A DNA stretch of 40,509 nt from Spirochaetota bacterium (GCA_016929135.1 JAFGJK010000011.1:1-40509); one strand, 5' to 3'. Shown: positions 25,300 to 34,905, counted from the stretch's first letter. Program-made: numbers and translations. Notes: generated from the letters alone by a model not told the origin.

Positions 25300-26616
25300 A
25301 TGATACAGGCAAAGAACAAAATGGGCCTCATCTTCTTCCCGGCCTACGACTGGGCCATCGAAGACACGCACCCGGAGCGGGAGGAGCGGCTCCTCTATAC
25401 GCAGGACCAGCTGCGTGAGGAGGGGGTCTTCGACATCGAGGGGGTGCTGGAGTTCAAACCGGACGTTGCTACGGAGCTGGACGTGATGCGCACCCATTTC
25501 TGCTTTCCCGACGTGGCCTCGGTCACCACGGAATCGCACATGATCTCCGCGGGCGGCGCGATCAGGGCGGCACGGCTGGTGCTGGACGGGGAGGTGAAGA
25601 AGTCCTTCGCGCTGGTGCGCCCTCCGGGTCACCACGCCATGAAGGCGGTCCACGGCAACAGGGGATTCTGCAACATCAACAACGAAGCCATCATGATAGA
25701 GTACATGCGGGACAATTACGGGATCAAGCGGGTCGCCATCGTGGACACCGACTGTCATCACGGCGACGGCACCCAGGACATCTACTGGAACGATCCGAAT
25801 GTCCTCTTTATCTCCATACACCAGGACGGCAGGACACTGTACCCCGGCAGCGGTCACACCACCGAGGCGGGGGGGCCCAACGCCCGGGGGCGCACCATCA
25901 ACATCCCGCTCCCACCCGGCACCTCGGACGACGGCTTCCTCTACGCCATCGACCACATGGTGCTCCCCATCCTGAAGGACTTCGGTCCCGAGATCGTCGT
26001 GAACTCGGCGGGGCAGGACAACCATTACTCGGACCCGATCACCAACATGAACTTCACGGCCCAGGGGTACGCCATACTGAACGACAGGCTCTCACCGGAC
26101 ATCGCCGTGCTGGAGGGGGGCTACTCGATCCAGGGGGCGCTCCCCTACGTGAACCTGGGGATCGTGCTGGCCATGGCCGGCGTCGACTACTCCGGCGTCA
26201 GGGAGCCCAACTTCGACGAGATCGCCGACGAGATCAGGCAGGAGCGCAACATCACCGCCTACATCGAGCGCCTCACCGAGGTGGTCCTGGGGAACTACTT
26301 CAAGCCGGCCGAGGGGAGGGAGCTCCTCTACCCGGGGGACTACGTCACCAGGAAGAAGAACATCTACTACGACACCGACGGCATCCAGGAGTCGCAGGTG
26401 GAATCGCTGATGCGGTGCAACGACTGCGGCGGTCTCCTGGTACTGGAGTCGGTCTCCAGCGTGAACCCCCTGTGCCTGGGCATCGAGATCCCCGTGGGGG
26501 CGTGCCCCAACTGCCGCGACGAGGGGCTCAAGTATTTCGAGCGCGCCAGGAAGCAGAAGAAGTACGCGGTGATACATTTCATCAACAGGGTGAACAAGGA
26601 GTACGTCAGGGTGTGA
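25300..26616 (+). CDS. Histone-deacetylase-fold amidohydrolase with C-terminal zinc ribbon
   Basis: This 438-residue protein has the arginase/deacetylase fold of HDACs, acetoin-utilisation proteins and acetylpolyamine amidohydrolases. Seen: active-site His111-His112 in RPPGHHAM, metal ligands Asp151 and His153 in DTDCHHGDGT, Asp240 in SAGQDNH, and LEGGYS near ~270. The catalytic domain ends at ~310; the extra C-terminal ~120 residues hold a zinc-ribbon-like Cys set, Cys373/Cys376 and Cys402/Cys405 (CNDC, CPNC), which is unusual for this family. It begins eight bases after the hydantoinase-type gene. It probably hydrolyses an acyl-amide bond; the substrate is not readable. Confidence 0.88.
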   Translation: MIQAKNKMGLIFFPAYDWAIEDTHPEREERLLYTQDQLREEGVFDIEGVLEFKPDVATELDVMRTHFCFPDVASVTTESHMISAGGAIRAARLVLDGEVKKSFALVRPPGHHAMKAVHGNRGFCNINNEAIMIEYMRDNYGIKRVAIVDTDCHHGDGTQDIYWNDPNVLFISIHQDGRTLYPGSGHTTEAGGPNARGRTINIPLPPGTSDDGFLYAIDHMVLPILKDFGPEIVVNSAGQDNHYSDPITNMNFTAQGYAILNDRLSPDIAVLEGGYSIQGALPYVNLGIVLAMAGVDYSGVREPNFDEIADEIRQERNITAYIERLTEVVLGNYFKPAEGRELLYPGDYVTRKKNIYYDTDGIQESQVESLMRCNDCGGLLVLESVSSVNPLCLGIEIPVGACPNCRDEGLKYFERARKQKKYAVIHFINRVNKEYVRV

Positions 26617-26744
26617 GTGCCACCGGGCGTTTTATCATGCGTGAATATCCGCGATGACAGGGGATCGCTTTGGCGAAGGGTCAGCAGGCATGTCCGTTTC
26701 ATTCGCAGTATGAAAGGAATGCCATCTGGTTCGGGCATGATGTA

Positions 26745-27746
26745 CTATTCGGAAAACACCATATGGTGAATGCCGCCTTGAAGCACATAGTACACGTCAT
26801 TGGAATCCGGGATCGGTAAAATCGCGCACCCATACTCCTGCACATTTACAGAAACCTCCCCTCCCAGGGTAAAACCGCCGCCATCGGCATTCTTTCTGTA
26901 CCAGCTGAAGGTATCGTTGCTGCCAAGGGCACCCGAACAGATGAATATGTGCGTACCGTCAGGATAGACGGAATAAGTATCTATCGTCATGGCTGGCTCA
27001 ATCACAGGTTCGTGTGATACTACATCGCCATGTTGATTCCTCGTGAAGCATAGTACCCTTCTGGAATCGTGATGATATACGCGCTCTCCGTCGATTGTGA
27101 ACTGGTAATTGCCAAAAAGAAATTGATATTCTGCTGACTCGTCGAGCGTGAAAGTCGATGGCGGCGACAGAAGCCCGGAGGCCGGATCGATTTCGTGGAG
27201 GCTGTATTGATGCCCGCCTTTGATGTAATTATCCGTATACAGGAAGCTTCCATCCCGGGAAATCGAACAATCCAGAATATCGCCGTGTAGCAGGTGTGTC
27301 TCCTTCGACAAATCATTGCTCACCAGACTGATTCCCTTGAGATAACTCATCACATAACAATACCGGCAATCTCTTGATACCATCAATTTGCTGAAATTGT
27401 GGTTCGTGTCGTTTCCTATCGTGAGCATCAGGTCTTTTTCGAATATAAGTGTGCCTGTCGCTGGATCCCTGTGTATTTTGCTGATCAGTAATCCTTCATT
27501 ATATGAGTCAATCAGCAGATATATCGTGCTATTGTCGGCGCTTGCCGCGGCATCGACTATCCTTGCATTTTGATGCGATTTGCCGGTAAAGCTGTGTATG
27601 TCGTAACCGCAATTGTAGATGAAACGCGGGTGTATCGGGTAATACGCGCCCGAAAAATCAGAGTCGTTATCATCGCCGCAGGCGGATAGCACACCCGCAA
27701 TGAGAGTCATCACGGCCACGAAAAATCTCATTTGCATTCTATTCAT
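26745..27746 (-). CDS. Beta-propeller-like lipoprotein
   Basis: This 333-residue lipoprotein has signal sequence MRFFVAVMTLIAGVLSACG with a lipobox LSAC. The mature part is made of repeating ~45-residue beta units with a recurring pattern of hydrophobic strand, SxD/SRD turn and aromatic (AASADNSTIYLL, VSRDCRYCYVMS, ISRDGSFLYTDN, VYPDGTHIFICS), as in WD/YVTN/lactonase propellers. The start at 27746 has AGGTG upstream; a GTG at 27758 is an alternative. It is the last gene of a co-oriented block of lipoproteins that includes two proteases. A binding or scaffold role on the cell surface is inferred. Confidence 0.65.
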   Translation of the reverse strand: MNRMQMRFFVAVMTLIAGVLSACGDDNDSDFSGAYYPIHPRFIYNCGYDIHSFTGKSHQNARIVDAAASADNSTIYLLIDSYNEGLLISKIHRDPATGTLIFEKDLMLTIGNDTNHNFSKLMVSRDCRYCYVMSYLKGISLVSNDLSKETHLLHGDILDCSISRDGSFLYTDNYIKGGHQYSLHEIDPASGLLSPPSTFTLDESAEYQFLFGNYQFTIDGERVYHHDSRRVLCFTRNQHGDVVSHEPVIEPAMTIDTYSVYPDGTHIFICSGALGSNDTFSWYRKNADGGGFTLGGEVSVNVQEYGCAILPIPDSNDVYYVLQGGIHHMVFSE

Positions 27747-27961
27747 GGTCTTGTTCACCTGAAGATAGTAGTGACCGCGCGCACCAATGCGCCGGCGTCT
27801 GTTGACTGAAAAGAAAACCGCCTGCCGGCGCGATTGAAGATGCCGTATTGTTGGTCCCGTTGAAATCCATTATGCACGCCTCGTCATGCTGCATGGTAAA
27901 AGCGATCCTGTTGGTTCAGCCCGAGTATGTGGGGCTGGCATCAATTCAAGCCGTCGACGGA

Positions 27962-29836
27962 TCAGTACCGGTACCGGTTCCAGCCCCCCTGCTGTAAATC
28001 GCCCCCGTCGTACCAGGCGTCCAGCAGCTCGAAATAATTGCTCACAATGCCATCGCCCGGCGTCGCGCCGTCGGCGCACCAGGAGAGTTTTCCGTAATAC
28101 CGCTGTGTGATCAGTTTTGTGGGATAGACATCGCCGACGTACAGGGCGTTGTACCACCACTGGTGCCGGAACATCCTGTCGCCGGCAAGCAGACCGGTGG
28201 TCTTCAACACATAATCGCCGTGGGGCATGAAGAGGGATATTCCTTTCAGATTGCCGATCTCCTCGTTGTAATAAGAATAGAGGAGAAGGTTCTTCATTGC
28301 ATGCTTCACCAACGCCGCCTTTGCTTTCGTATTCTCGGAGAAGTCGCCGTTTTCAATGCCATGGCATACGTCATAGAGCTCGTAGAAGGGGAATTCCAGC
28401 ACTTCCCATTCCCATTCATTGACTGTGTGGCAATAATTAAAATGAGGATACACCTTCGTGCCGTCGTCGCGGAGGGCTTCCAGTTTATTCTTTTCATTGT
28501 GGACGTAGAGGCTGATCGCCAGCTCGTCCATCGCCGCCTTCACCGGTCTCGCGTTGGAGAGATCGTAGAGCGAGATGACCGTGTATCGCGCCCATCCAGG
28601 ATTTTCAGCAAACAACGAATCCCTCTCCTCTTCAATGATGATTCTGCCGAGCTCAACGGGCGTCATGGTGCGGGGATCGTAAATTCTCTCGTCCGCCGTT
28701 CCCCCGGTGATGTCCTCCTTGTCACCCGGGATGGTGCCGCCGGTCGTGCTGATTCTCTTGAAAATTGTGTCGTATTTAAACTGCATGGAAAAAAGTTCGG
28801 TCGGGGCCGCGAGCATGTAATCCGCATAAAACCCGGGATTGTCGGCGCTCTTCCTGAACTGGTACGCGGTCTCGATCCCTCCCATGCTGCAGCAGTTGAA
28901 GATGAGCATGTCCACGGCGTGCGCTTTCGTAAGCGAATCGGGGTTGTCCGGGTCGTTGATCTCCCCCACGTGCAATACGTCGTAATCGTTAGTCATGTCT
29001 TCGGAAAAACCGCCGACGCCGAACCCGTGGGAATGGAAAATCAAGCCGAAGTGCTGCGCCGGGTAATTTTTTTTGACGTATTCAATGAACCTCGCCAGGG
29101 TGGCGGGGTCGCCCATGTTGGCTTCATAGTCTTCTGATATGGTGGTAATTTCCGGTAACTGGGGGGTGCCGTTGATTCTGTCCAGGCGTCCGGTCTTGCC
29201 GTCGTGCCGCATGACGTACAGTCGTGTATCGTTAAAGTACTCTTCAAAGGGTTCAAGCTGGGCAACACTTTCCCTGTCCATCAGAATTACCAGATTGATA
29301 TGGATGTCTTCGTGAAAGCCCTTCATCATTTCCTCGAGATTCGCAAGAACAAAAATGTCCAGGAAGGTGTTGCACGCGTACACCATCAGGGTCCATGTCT
29401 GGGGGGTGCGGGCGGGGTCGATTGAGTACTTCAGTTTGTATTCACCGGCCGGATCCGCCGCCTCTACGCGGACGTAGAATCTCTTACATTCATCGGTATG
29501 GATTTTTGCGGTTTGGTGTGCAGTTGCAACCGGGATGATCGGTGTGGCCTTGTCATTTTCATAAATGGACACGTCGACGTTCCCGTCCCAGGTCACGTTG
29601 TAATCGCAGTCCGTTGCGGCGTCGATGGAGTACCATTCCTCCGGCGATATTTTACCGTCCCCCAGGGTGTATTCATCGAGCACCAGGTTATGCAACTGCA
29701 CCGGCGGACTCCCCGGATCGGTGACCGGCGCCGCGATAAAAGCGAACGGACCGCCGGAATCGCCGGCGCATCCTGCCATCAGGAGGCCGAACGCCGTGAT
29801 GAGCGCACTCAGTTGCATGACTTGAATTCCCCGCAT
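27962..29836 (-). CDS. Clostripain-family (C11) cysteine protease lipoprotein 1
   Basis: This 624-residue lipoprotein (lipobox LMAGC, Cys23) has the peptidase C11 domain. Seen: an N-terminal pre-peptidase-like beta domain (~45-140), then TWTLMVYACNTFLD, typical of the first strand of clostripain, and the dyad His270 in FHSHGFG and Cys316 in NCCSMGG. The spacing of 46 residues fits the family, whose members cleave after Arg or Lys. The C-terminal ~40 residues (LSWCADGAT, FELLDAWYDGGD, RYRY) are closely matched by the paralogue upstream. AGGAG precedes the ATG. It is probably surface-anchored or periplasmic. Confidence 0.85.
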   Translation of the reverse strand: MRGIQVMQLSALITAFGLLMAGCAGDSGGPFAFIAAPVTDPGSPPVQLHNLVLDEYTLGDGKISPEEWYSIDAATDCDYNVTWDGNVDVSIYENDKATPIIPVATAHQTAKIHTDECKRFYVRVEAADPAGEYKLKYSIDPARTPQTWTLMVYACNTFLDIFVLANLEEMMKGFHEDIHINLVILMDRESVAQLEPFEEYFNDTRLYVMRHDGKTGRLDRINGTPQLPEITTISEDYEANMGDPATLARFIEYVKKNYPAQHFGLIFHSHGFGVGGFSEDMTNDYDVLHVGEINDPDNPDSLTKAHAVDMLIFNCCSMGGIETAYQFRKSADNPGFYADYMLAAPTELFSMQFKYDTIFKRISTTGGTIPGDKEDITGGTADERIYDPRTMTPVELGRIIIEEERDSLFAENPGWARYTVISLYDLSNARPVKAAMDELAISLYVHNEKNKLEALRDDGTKVYPHFNYCHTVNEWEWEVLEFPFYELYDVCHGIENGDFSENTKAKAALVKHAMKNLLLYSYYNEEIGNLKGISLFMPHGDYVLKTTGLLAGDRMFRHQWWYNALYVGDVYPTKLITQRYYGKLSWCADGATPGDGIVSNYFELLDAWYDGGDLQQGGWNRYRY

Positions 29837-29878
29837 CTTCTTCTCCTGCTTTTTCTGTTGCGAGCCCTATTGCCACCC

Positions 29879-31807
29879 CTAATAGCGATAGTCGTTGAAG
29901 TCGGTTTTCGGGCCCGCGCCGTCGGGATCGCCGTCCCAGTACCATGCGTCCAGCAATTCGAACCAGTTCTCCACGACGCCGTTCCCCACCGTGGCGCCGT
30001 CCCGGCAGAAATCCAGGTTGCCGAAAAATTTTTCCGGATGCAGATTTCTTGTTTCTTCGGGAATGATTGCCGGTGTGTACCACCACTGGTTTTCAAGGTA
30101 ATGCGCCCAGGACGGCTCCGATTTCGGGTTGAAGGGGCTGTTGTTGTCCGCAAAGAACACCGAAATGCCCGGAGTATGGGGAGCGGCGTAATAACCATCC
30201 TCGCTTGCATAAGAGTAGAGGGTCATGCCGTCGATGGCGACGAGCACGGTCTCCGCCGCGGCGCGCGTGTCGGCGCTGAAGGAGTTCCCTTCGTCCTTTC
30301 GAACCCCCCTGCAGAGATCGCCCAGCTCATACAAGGGGCAGACGTGCGTTTTGAACGTTAAAAAATAATTGCGTACTTTGAATACGTTGTCCCGGAGGGT
30401 TTCGATGGCCTTCTTCTCCCCGTGGACATGCAGCTGCGACGCGAAATCGTTCAAGGCGTGCTGCAATGTCTGTACCTTCGAGAGATCGTAGCAGATGAGA
30501 CCGTCACCCTGGAATACGGCAGAATGCTGGCCGAAGGTATCCCTCATGTAGTCCCTGCGCTCCTCGACGATGCAGTTTCCCAGAGTGCGCGCATCCAGCG
30601 TGGCCGGATCGTATACCGCCTCGTGCGCTCCCGCAGCCGGGTTGAGGTCGTCGATTTCATTTGAGAAGCCGGGATTGCTGCTGATCCTTTGAAACACCGT
30701 GCCGAATGAGAATGGTCCCTCGTTGCGTTCCGTGTTGGGGGATCCCAGCATGATATCCGCATAAAAACGCGGGTCCTTCGGAACGGACGCGGTAATGTTC
30801 CTGAACTGGTACGCCACGTCGATGTTTCCCATAAGGCATGCGCGGAAGGCCAGAAGGTCCACGTGATGGGTGCTGTCGAGCACTGCGCTCATCTCCCCTG
30901 GATGAAGCAAATCGCTTTCCGGCTCGTAATCGGGCGAAACGCCGAAGGGCCCGCTGCCGTGGCCGGATACTAACAGTGCGTAACGGCGGGCGGGGAAGTT
31001 GGCCTTCCCGAATTCGATGAACTTTTTCAGGGTCACCGCATCGCCCATGTTCGCCTCGAAGGGTGCGGCGGATGAGATATCAGGGAATTCCGTCCCGCCT
31101 TCATGGATCCGCTCCAGCCTTCCGCCGGGGTCGCCTGCCTTCGCCGTTGTGCCGTTGTTGACGATTATATAGAGGCGCGTGTCGTTGAACTCCTCTGTGA
31201 ACGGCTCAAGAGGCCAATTGGCTTCTTTGTCGAGGAGTAGTATCACATTGCAGCGCATGTTTTCGTGGTAGCCGGAGAGCATCTGCTTTAACTCTTCCAT
31301 ATTCCATACATCCAGATTGCCGCCGCCGTTAATGTAAAAGAGGAAGGTCCAGGTGGCTGGTGCGGCGGCCTTTTCCATGGTATATTTTATTTGATAGTCC
31401 TCCACGCCTTCGTCGGGGGTTATTTTCAGGTAGACCCTCCCAGCCTGTTTCGTCCGGATTTTCGCCGCGCCCGATTTATTGCCGGTAAAATGGCAGTCCT
31501 CCTCGTCTTGCGCGTTGCAGGCCGACACGGTGACACCCTTGCTCCAGGTGAGGTCGTAGGAGGAATCCACGGCGCCGTTGAAGTAGTACCACGATGTGTC
31601 CTGGTTTTCCCCCTTTGCATCAGCGGCCCTGTTGTTGATCAATTCAACGGCTGCTTCTTCCTCGGGGCCCACGATCTGTATCCCGCCGTCGGAGAAGAAC
31701 GGGAACGAAGCGCCGCCGCTCCCGCCGCAGCCCGCATTCAAAATGACTAGAAAGATGATCGGTAGAACAATAAACAATAAGCTTGCGGATTTCATATTAC
31801 GTGCCAT
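29879..31807 (-). CDS. Clostripain-family (C11) cysteine protease lipoprotein 2
   Basis: Paralogue of the downstream protease, about 642 residues. It has a signal peptide ending in a lipobox (VILNAGC), a beta-domain with YYFNGAVDSSYDLTW, the C11 start TWTFLFYINGGGNLDVW, and the dyad His283 in SGHGSGP and Cys324 in RACLMGN. It shares the C-terminal tail pattern (LDFCRDGAT, NWFELLDAWYWDGD, DYRY). The start is uncertain: ATGs at 31855, 31807 and 31795 are in frame and none has a clear ribosome-binding site. 31795 or 31807 gives the most normal signal peptide. The gap to the next protease gene is about 42 bases, so the two are co-transcribed. Confidence 0.85.
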   Translation of the reverse strand: MARNMKSASLLFIVLPIIFLVILNAGCGGSGGASFPFFSDGGIQIVGPEEEAAVELINNRAADAKGENQDTSWYYFNGAVDSSYDLTWSKGVTVSACNAQDEEDCHFTGNKSGAAKIRTKQAGRVYLKITPDEGVEDYQIKYTMEKAAAPATWTFLFYINGGGNLDVWNMEELKQMLSGYHENMRCNVILLLDKEANWPLEPFTEEFNDTRLYIIVNNGTTAKAGDPGGRLERIHEGGTEFPDISSAAPFEANMGDAVTLKKFIEFGKANFPARRYALLVSGHGSGPFGVSPDYEPESDLLHPGEMSAVLDSTHHVDLLAFRACLMGNIDVAYQFRNITASVPKDPRFYADIMLGSPNTERNEGPFSFGTVFQRISSNPGFSNEIDDLNPAAGAHEAVYDPATLDARTLGNCIVEERRDYMRDTFGQHSAVFQGDGLICYDLSKVQTLQHALNDFASQLHVHGEKKAIETLRDNVFKVRNYFLTFKTHVCPLYELGDLCRGVRKDEGNSFSADTRAAAETVLVAIDGMTLYSYASEDGYYAAPHTPGISVFFADNNSPFNPKSEPSWAHYLENQWWYTPAIIPEETRNLHPEKFFGNLDFCRDGATVGNGVVENWFELLDAWYWDGDPDGAGPKTDFNDYRY

Positions 31808-31887
31808 AAGTGCGGATGCGTTATTCGGGCGTGTTGAAAAGGCAGTTTGGCTCATGACTTGTGTCTTGTTTGAAATTTTTCAATGTA

Positions 31888-32751
31888 TCATTCATTGATC
31901 AATATCCGGAAATCGGCAATCGTGCCGTCTGTCAGGGCGATAACGCCGTTGGAATAGGGATACTTCATGAATAATTTTTCATCGCCCCCCACCAGCATCA
32001 CTGCCATGGAGAATATATAGGCCTTTCGCAGCGCATCCACCTTCATGGTGAACGAAGGACGCAATAGGATTTCCTTCCCCAGCGCCGGCATTTCGACATC
32101 CTTTAATACCGGGGTCCAGCTCCCGTCTATCTCTACAAAGCCCGGCCCCGTGTTCGTACCGTCTTTCGAGATGATATCCCTTGAAAAATTGTAGTATATC
32201 GGGGTATGAAGGTGCTTGTATGAACAATCGGAGATGGACAGGTCGAAATACGCCAGCCTGTAATCAGGGACGGCGACATTTCCATGAATTTCGTCTGAAA
32301 AGACAATGGCGGTGTCAAAGGACCCGTCACCGTTGTTATGGAAGATAAGCCGCGTACCGTGATCGACGGCGTGTTCTTCGATGTGAATGTCTGCTGTCGA
32401 TGTCACTCCATCGGAAACATCAAGCTTTATGCGGTAATCGCCCGGCTTCACGAAATAGATTGGAATGATCGAGGTGTTCGCCGGCGCATCGATTGCGATA
32501 TATTCCCTGTCGGACTGTGCGCATTCTCTGTAGCTCCATCTGTAGTAATCGGGATTTGTGCTGGCAGTCCCGTTGAATAGAACCGGGGTACCATTTTCCA
32601 ACTCGCCGGAGTAATTGATTACAGACTGTGCCGAACCAGGGATCTGCATCAGGGCCGTACAATCGCCATATCCGTTATCATCGGCGACACAGCCAATACA
32701 AAGAAAAACGGTAATACTGCAACGTATGAAATTGGACATGGAATGCTTCAT
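31888..32751 (-). CDS. PKD-like lipoprotein, function unknown
   Basis: This 287-residue lipoprotein has signal MSNFIRCSITVFLCIGC with a lipobox CIGC. Residues ~45-115 (NGTPVLFNGTAS, YYRWSYREC, YFVKPGDYRIKLDVSDGVTSTADIHI) have the pattern of a PKD/Ig-like beta domain, a type of extracellular binding module. The C-terminal half is beta-rich and unrecognised. It lies upstream of two secreted clostripain proteases on the same strand and could be a substrate, binding partner or inhibitor; that is inference. No strong ribosome-binding site is visible. Confidence 0.6.
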   Translation of the reverse strand: MKHSMSNFIRCSITVFLCIGCVADDNGYGDCTALMQIPGSAQSVINYSGELENGTPVLFNGTASTNPDYYRWSYRECAQSDREYIAIDAPANTSIIPIYFVKPGDYRIKLDVSDGVTSTADIHIEEHAVDHGTRLIFHNNGDGSFDTAIVFSDEIHGNVAVPDYRLAYFDLSISDCSYKHLHTPIYYNFSRDIISKDGTNTGPGFVEIDGSWTPVLKDVEMPALGKEILLRPSFTMKVDALRKAYIFSMAVMLVGGDEKLFMKYPYSNGVIALTDGTIADFRILINE

Positions 32752-32966
32752 CTCGACAACCTACAAATGCTTCAATCCGTAATAATGAAATTAATCGTTA
32801 GAATATACGTCGGAAATCGGGAATCGGCAATAGGCAAAGGCAATTCCCGCCACATGAAAAGATGAGTTTCCGGCGTAGGTAAATTACCTATCCACTTTTT
32901 GAGGAGCGAGGGATTGAGTGCGGGGAGTTGCCGAGGGTTATTGGTCGTGGCGAGGCGTATCGTGGG

Positions 32967-33626
32967 TCATTGACCCTTTTTTTCAACCCACTTATAGGCG
33001 TATGTGGAGAGCTCGGCCGCGTTGTTCAGGCCGAGTTTATGCTTCAATTTCTCGCGGTATGCGCCGATCGTCTTTTTGCTGAGGTTCGTGTTCGCCGCGA
33101 TCTGGCCGCTGGTGAGGCCGCGGCCGATCATGTCGAGCACCTCGATCTCGCGGTCCGTGAGAATATCCGTCGAGGGTAAGCAGGGGGCGGCGCCGAGTGT
33201 CAGGGAATCCAGCATCCTGTCGGTCATTTTGTCGCTGAGATAGATTCGCCCGGAGAGTATCCTCTGTATGGCGGCCGTAATATTTGCCGAAGTCTCGTGC
33301 TTCATGATATAACCCCTGGCGCCGGCCTTGATCGCCCTTTCCGCGTAAAACGATTCGTCATGCATGGAGAGCACGAGCACCGGTATGTCGAGTCCGCTTT
33401 TCTTGAGATCCTTGACCAGCTCGATTCCGCTACGGTCCTTGAGGGTGATGTCGGCGATGACGAGATCCGGGCGCGTCTTCTTGATCAGGGTCAGCGCATT
33501 CTCCGCGTCTTCAGCCTCTCCGCAGACAATAAACCGCCCGTCTTTCTGTATGATCATGGCGAGGCCTTCCCTGAATATGGCGTGGTCATCGACTATGAAT
33601 ATGCTGATCTGCTTTTCCTGTTTCAT
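32967..33626 (-). CDS. NarL/FixJ-type response regulator
   Basis: This 219-residue regulator has an N-terminal receiver domain (FIVDDHAIFREGL, phosphoacceptor Asp59 in LVIADITLKDRSG, LVLSMHDE, KAGARGYIMK) and a C-terminal LuxR helix-turn-helix (LTDREIEVLDMIGRGLTSGQIA, LSKKTIGAYREKLKHKL). It follows the histidine-kinase gene by four bases and is clearly its partner. The next gene on the same strand, 215 bases away, is the first of four lipoprotein genes, so these are natural target candidates. The phosphorelay goes from the kinase to Asp59. Confidence 0.95.
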   Translation of the reverse strand: MKQEKQISIFIVDDHAIFREGLAMIIQKDGRFIVCGEAEDAENALTLIKKTRPDLVIADITLKDRSGIELVKDLKKSGLDIPVLVLSMHDESFYAERAIKAGARGYIMKHETSANITAAIQRILSGRIYLSDKMTDRMLDSLTLGAAPCLPSTDILTDREIEVLDMIGRGLTSGQIAANTNLSKKTIGAYREKLKHKLGLNNAAELSTYAYKWVEKKGQ

Positions 33627-33630
33627 TGTA

Positions 33631-34905
33631 TCACGCTCTCAAAGTGCAGGTCACCGACGTGCCGGCAGGACCGGATTGTATTTGAATGGAGGCGTTGATG
33701 ACGTCCGCCCTGTATTTCATTATTCTCATGCCGGAGCCCATGGCCTTGCCTTCGTTCTTGACAAATCCCGTTCCGTCGTCGCTGACCGTAATCTCCACCG
33801 AGCCGTCATTGCTCGCCAACGTGATGTCAATGCATTTTGGCTTTCCATGTTTTACGGCGTTGTTGACCGCCTCCTGCGCAATGTGGTACAGGTTGACCGC
33901 GGTAATGTCGTCAGCCACGAGCGCTCGGGGATCATAGGTAAAGCGGCACGATATTCCATGGGTATCTTCTATAAAGGATGCCATCTCGTTCAGGGCTGAA
34001 GGCAGGTTTTCGGGATTCAGGTTCGCGGGGCCCATCCCCCTGGCCATGTTCCTGACCTTCGATATGGCCTGGTTGATGAGCGAAGAGATCGTTTCGAGCC
34101 TCGCATATTTCTCGCTGGATTTATTCTTTACGCTTTCGATGAGAAGCTTGTTCCTCATGTCGATGGCGATGAGGAGCTGTCCCAGGTCGTCGTGGAGCTC
34201 GAATCCTATCCGCTTTCTTAGGCTTTCGTTGATCAGTACCATCTCCCGCTCCAGTGACGCCCGCTCCGTCATTTCTGCCTTGAGCAATTCGTTGTTTTCC
34301 TGCAATTTGACTATTATGCTATCATTCGTTTTAATGATGAAGTATCCGAGCACATACACGAATAGCATTGAAAAAATGAAATCCACGAGGAACTGGCGGA
34401 GTATCGGAATCTCTCCGGCCTCGACATAATGGCTCGTGATATAATAACAGGCGGCGGCTAATAGGGCGTATACGATCGGGATATAGAAAAAATCCCTTTT
34501 GTTCCCGACAAGGGCGTGGAAAACCATAAGGGGAAAGGCGAAGTAAAATTTATGCATGAAACCGAGATTAGGTTCGAAAAAATCGGTGAAGGCGATGGCC
34601 GTGATGTTGCTGAAGGCAAGAACGGCGATTGTGGCGACAACCGCAGCCTTGTAATGGCCCATCGTAAGAATCAGTACAATGACGGCGAGAATCGCCGAAT
34701 CGACCAGGGTAAGGTACACGTCGTAGTGCTGCAGGCTTCTTCCCGAAATGACGTTGAAAAGCGTCAGCAGGGGAAATAAGAGGGCCAGCAGCAATAGGAG
34801 CGTCAGCAGGAGGTCAGATTTAATCCATAAATCAAAGGATTCATTCCTGTATTTTCGGAGAACGAATCTCCTGAAATCGTTCAATGCGAGTTGTATCTTT
34901 TTCAT
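33631..34905 (-). CDS. Sensor histidine kinase (HisKA_3 type)
   Basis: This 424-residue kinase has an N-terminal membrane part with about five to six hydrophobic segments (residues ~25-195), a short coiled linker, then a HisKA_3 domain with phospho-acceptor His238 in FELHDDLGQLL and a GHKL ATPase domain: NNAVKHGK (N box), SDDGTGF (G1) and GSGMRIMKYRA (G2). There is no large extracellular domain, so it senses through the membrane. It forms a two-component pair with the overlapping-type response regulator. The ATG at 34905 has only a weak ribosome-binding site. Confidence 0.93.
   Translation of the reverse strand: MKKIQLALNDFRRFVLRKYRNESFDLWIKSDLLLTLLLLLALLFPLLTLFNVISGRSLQHYDVYLTLVDSAILAVIVLILTMGHYKAAVVATIAVLAFSNITAIAFTDFFEPNLGFMHKFYFAFPLMVFHALVGNKRDFFYIPIVYALLAAACYYITSHYVEAGEIPILRQFLVDFIFSMLFVYVLGYFIIKTNDSIIVKLQENNELLKAEMTERASLEREMVLINESLRKRIGFELHDDLGQLLIAIDMRNKLLIESVKNKSSEKYARLETISSLINQAISKVRNMARGMGPANLNPENLPSALNEMASFIEDTHGISCRFTYDPRALVADDITAVNLYHIAQEAVNNAVKHGKPKCIDITLASNDGSVEITVSDDGTGFVKNEGKAMGSGMRIMKYRADVINASIQIQSGPAGTSVTCTLRA

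Noticed and set aside
23730..25331. Long 533-codon open frame antisense to the hydantoinase-type gene
   Set aside because: Same reason: His/Arg/Gly-rich shadow without any domain, opposite a gene with clear phosphate-binding motifs.
27860..27895. Possible further repeat copy (ATCCATTATGCACG)
   Set aside because: Only about a dozen bases match the core and the upstream box is poor; could be chance.
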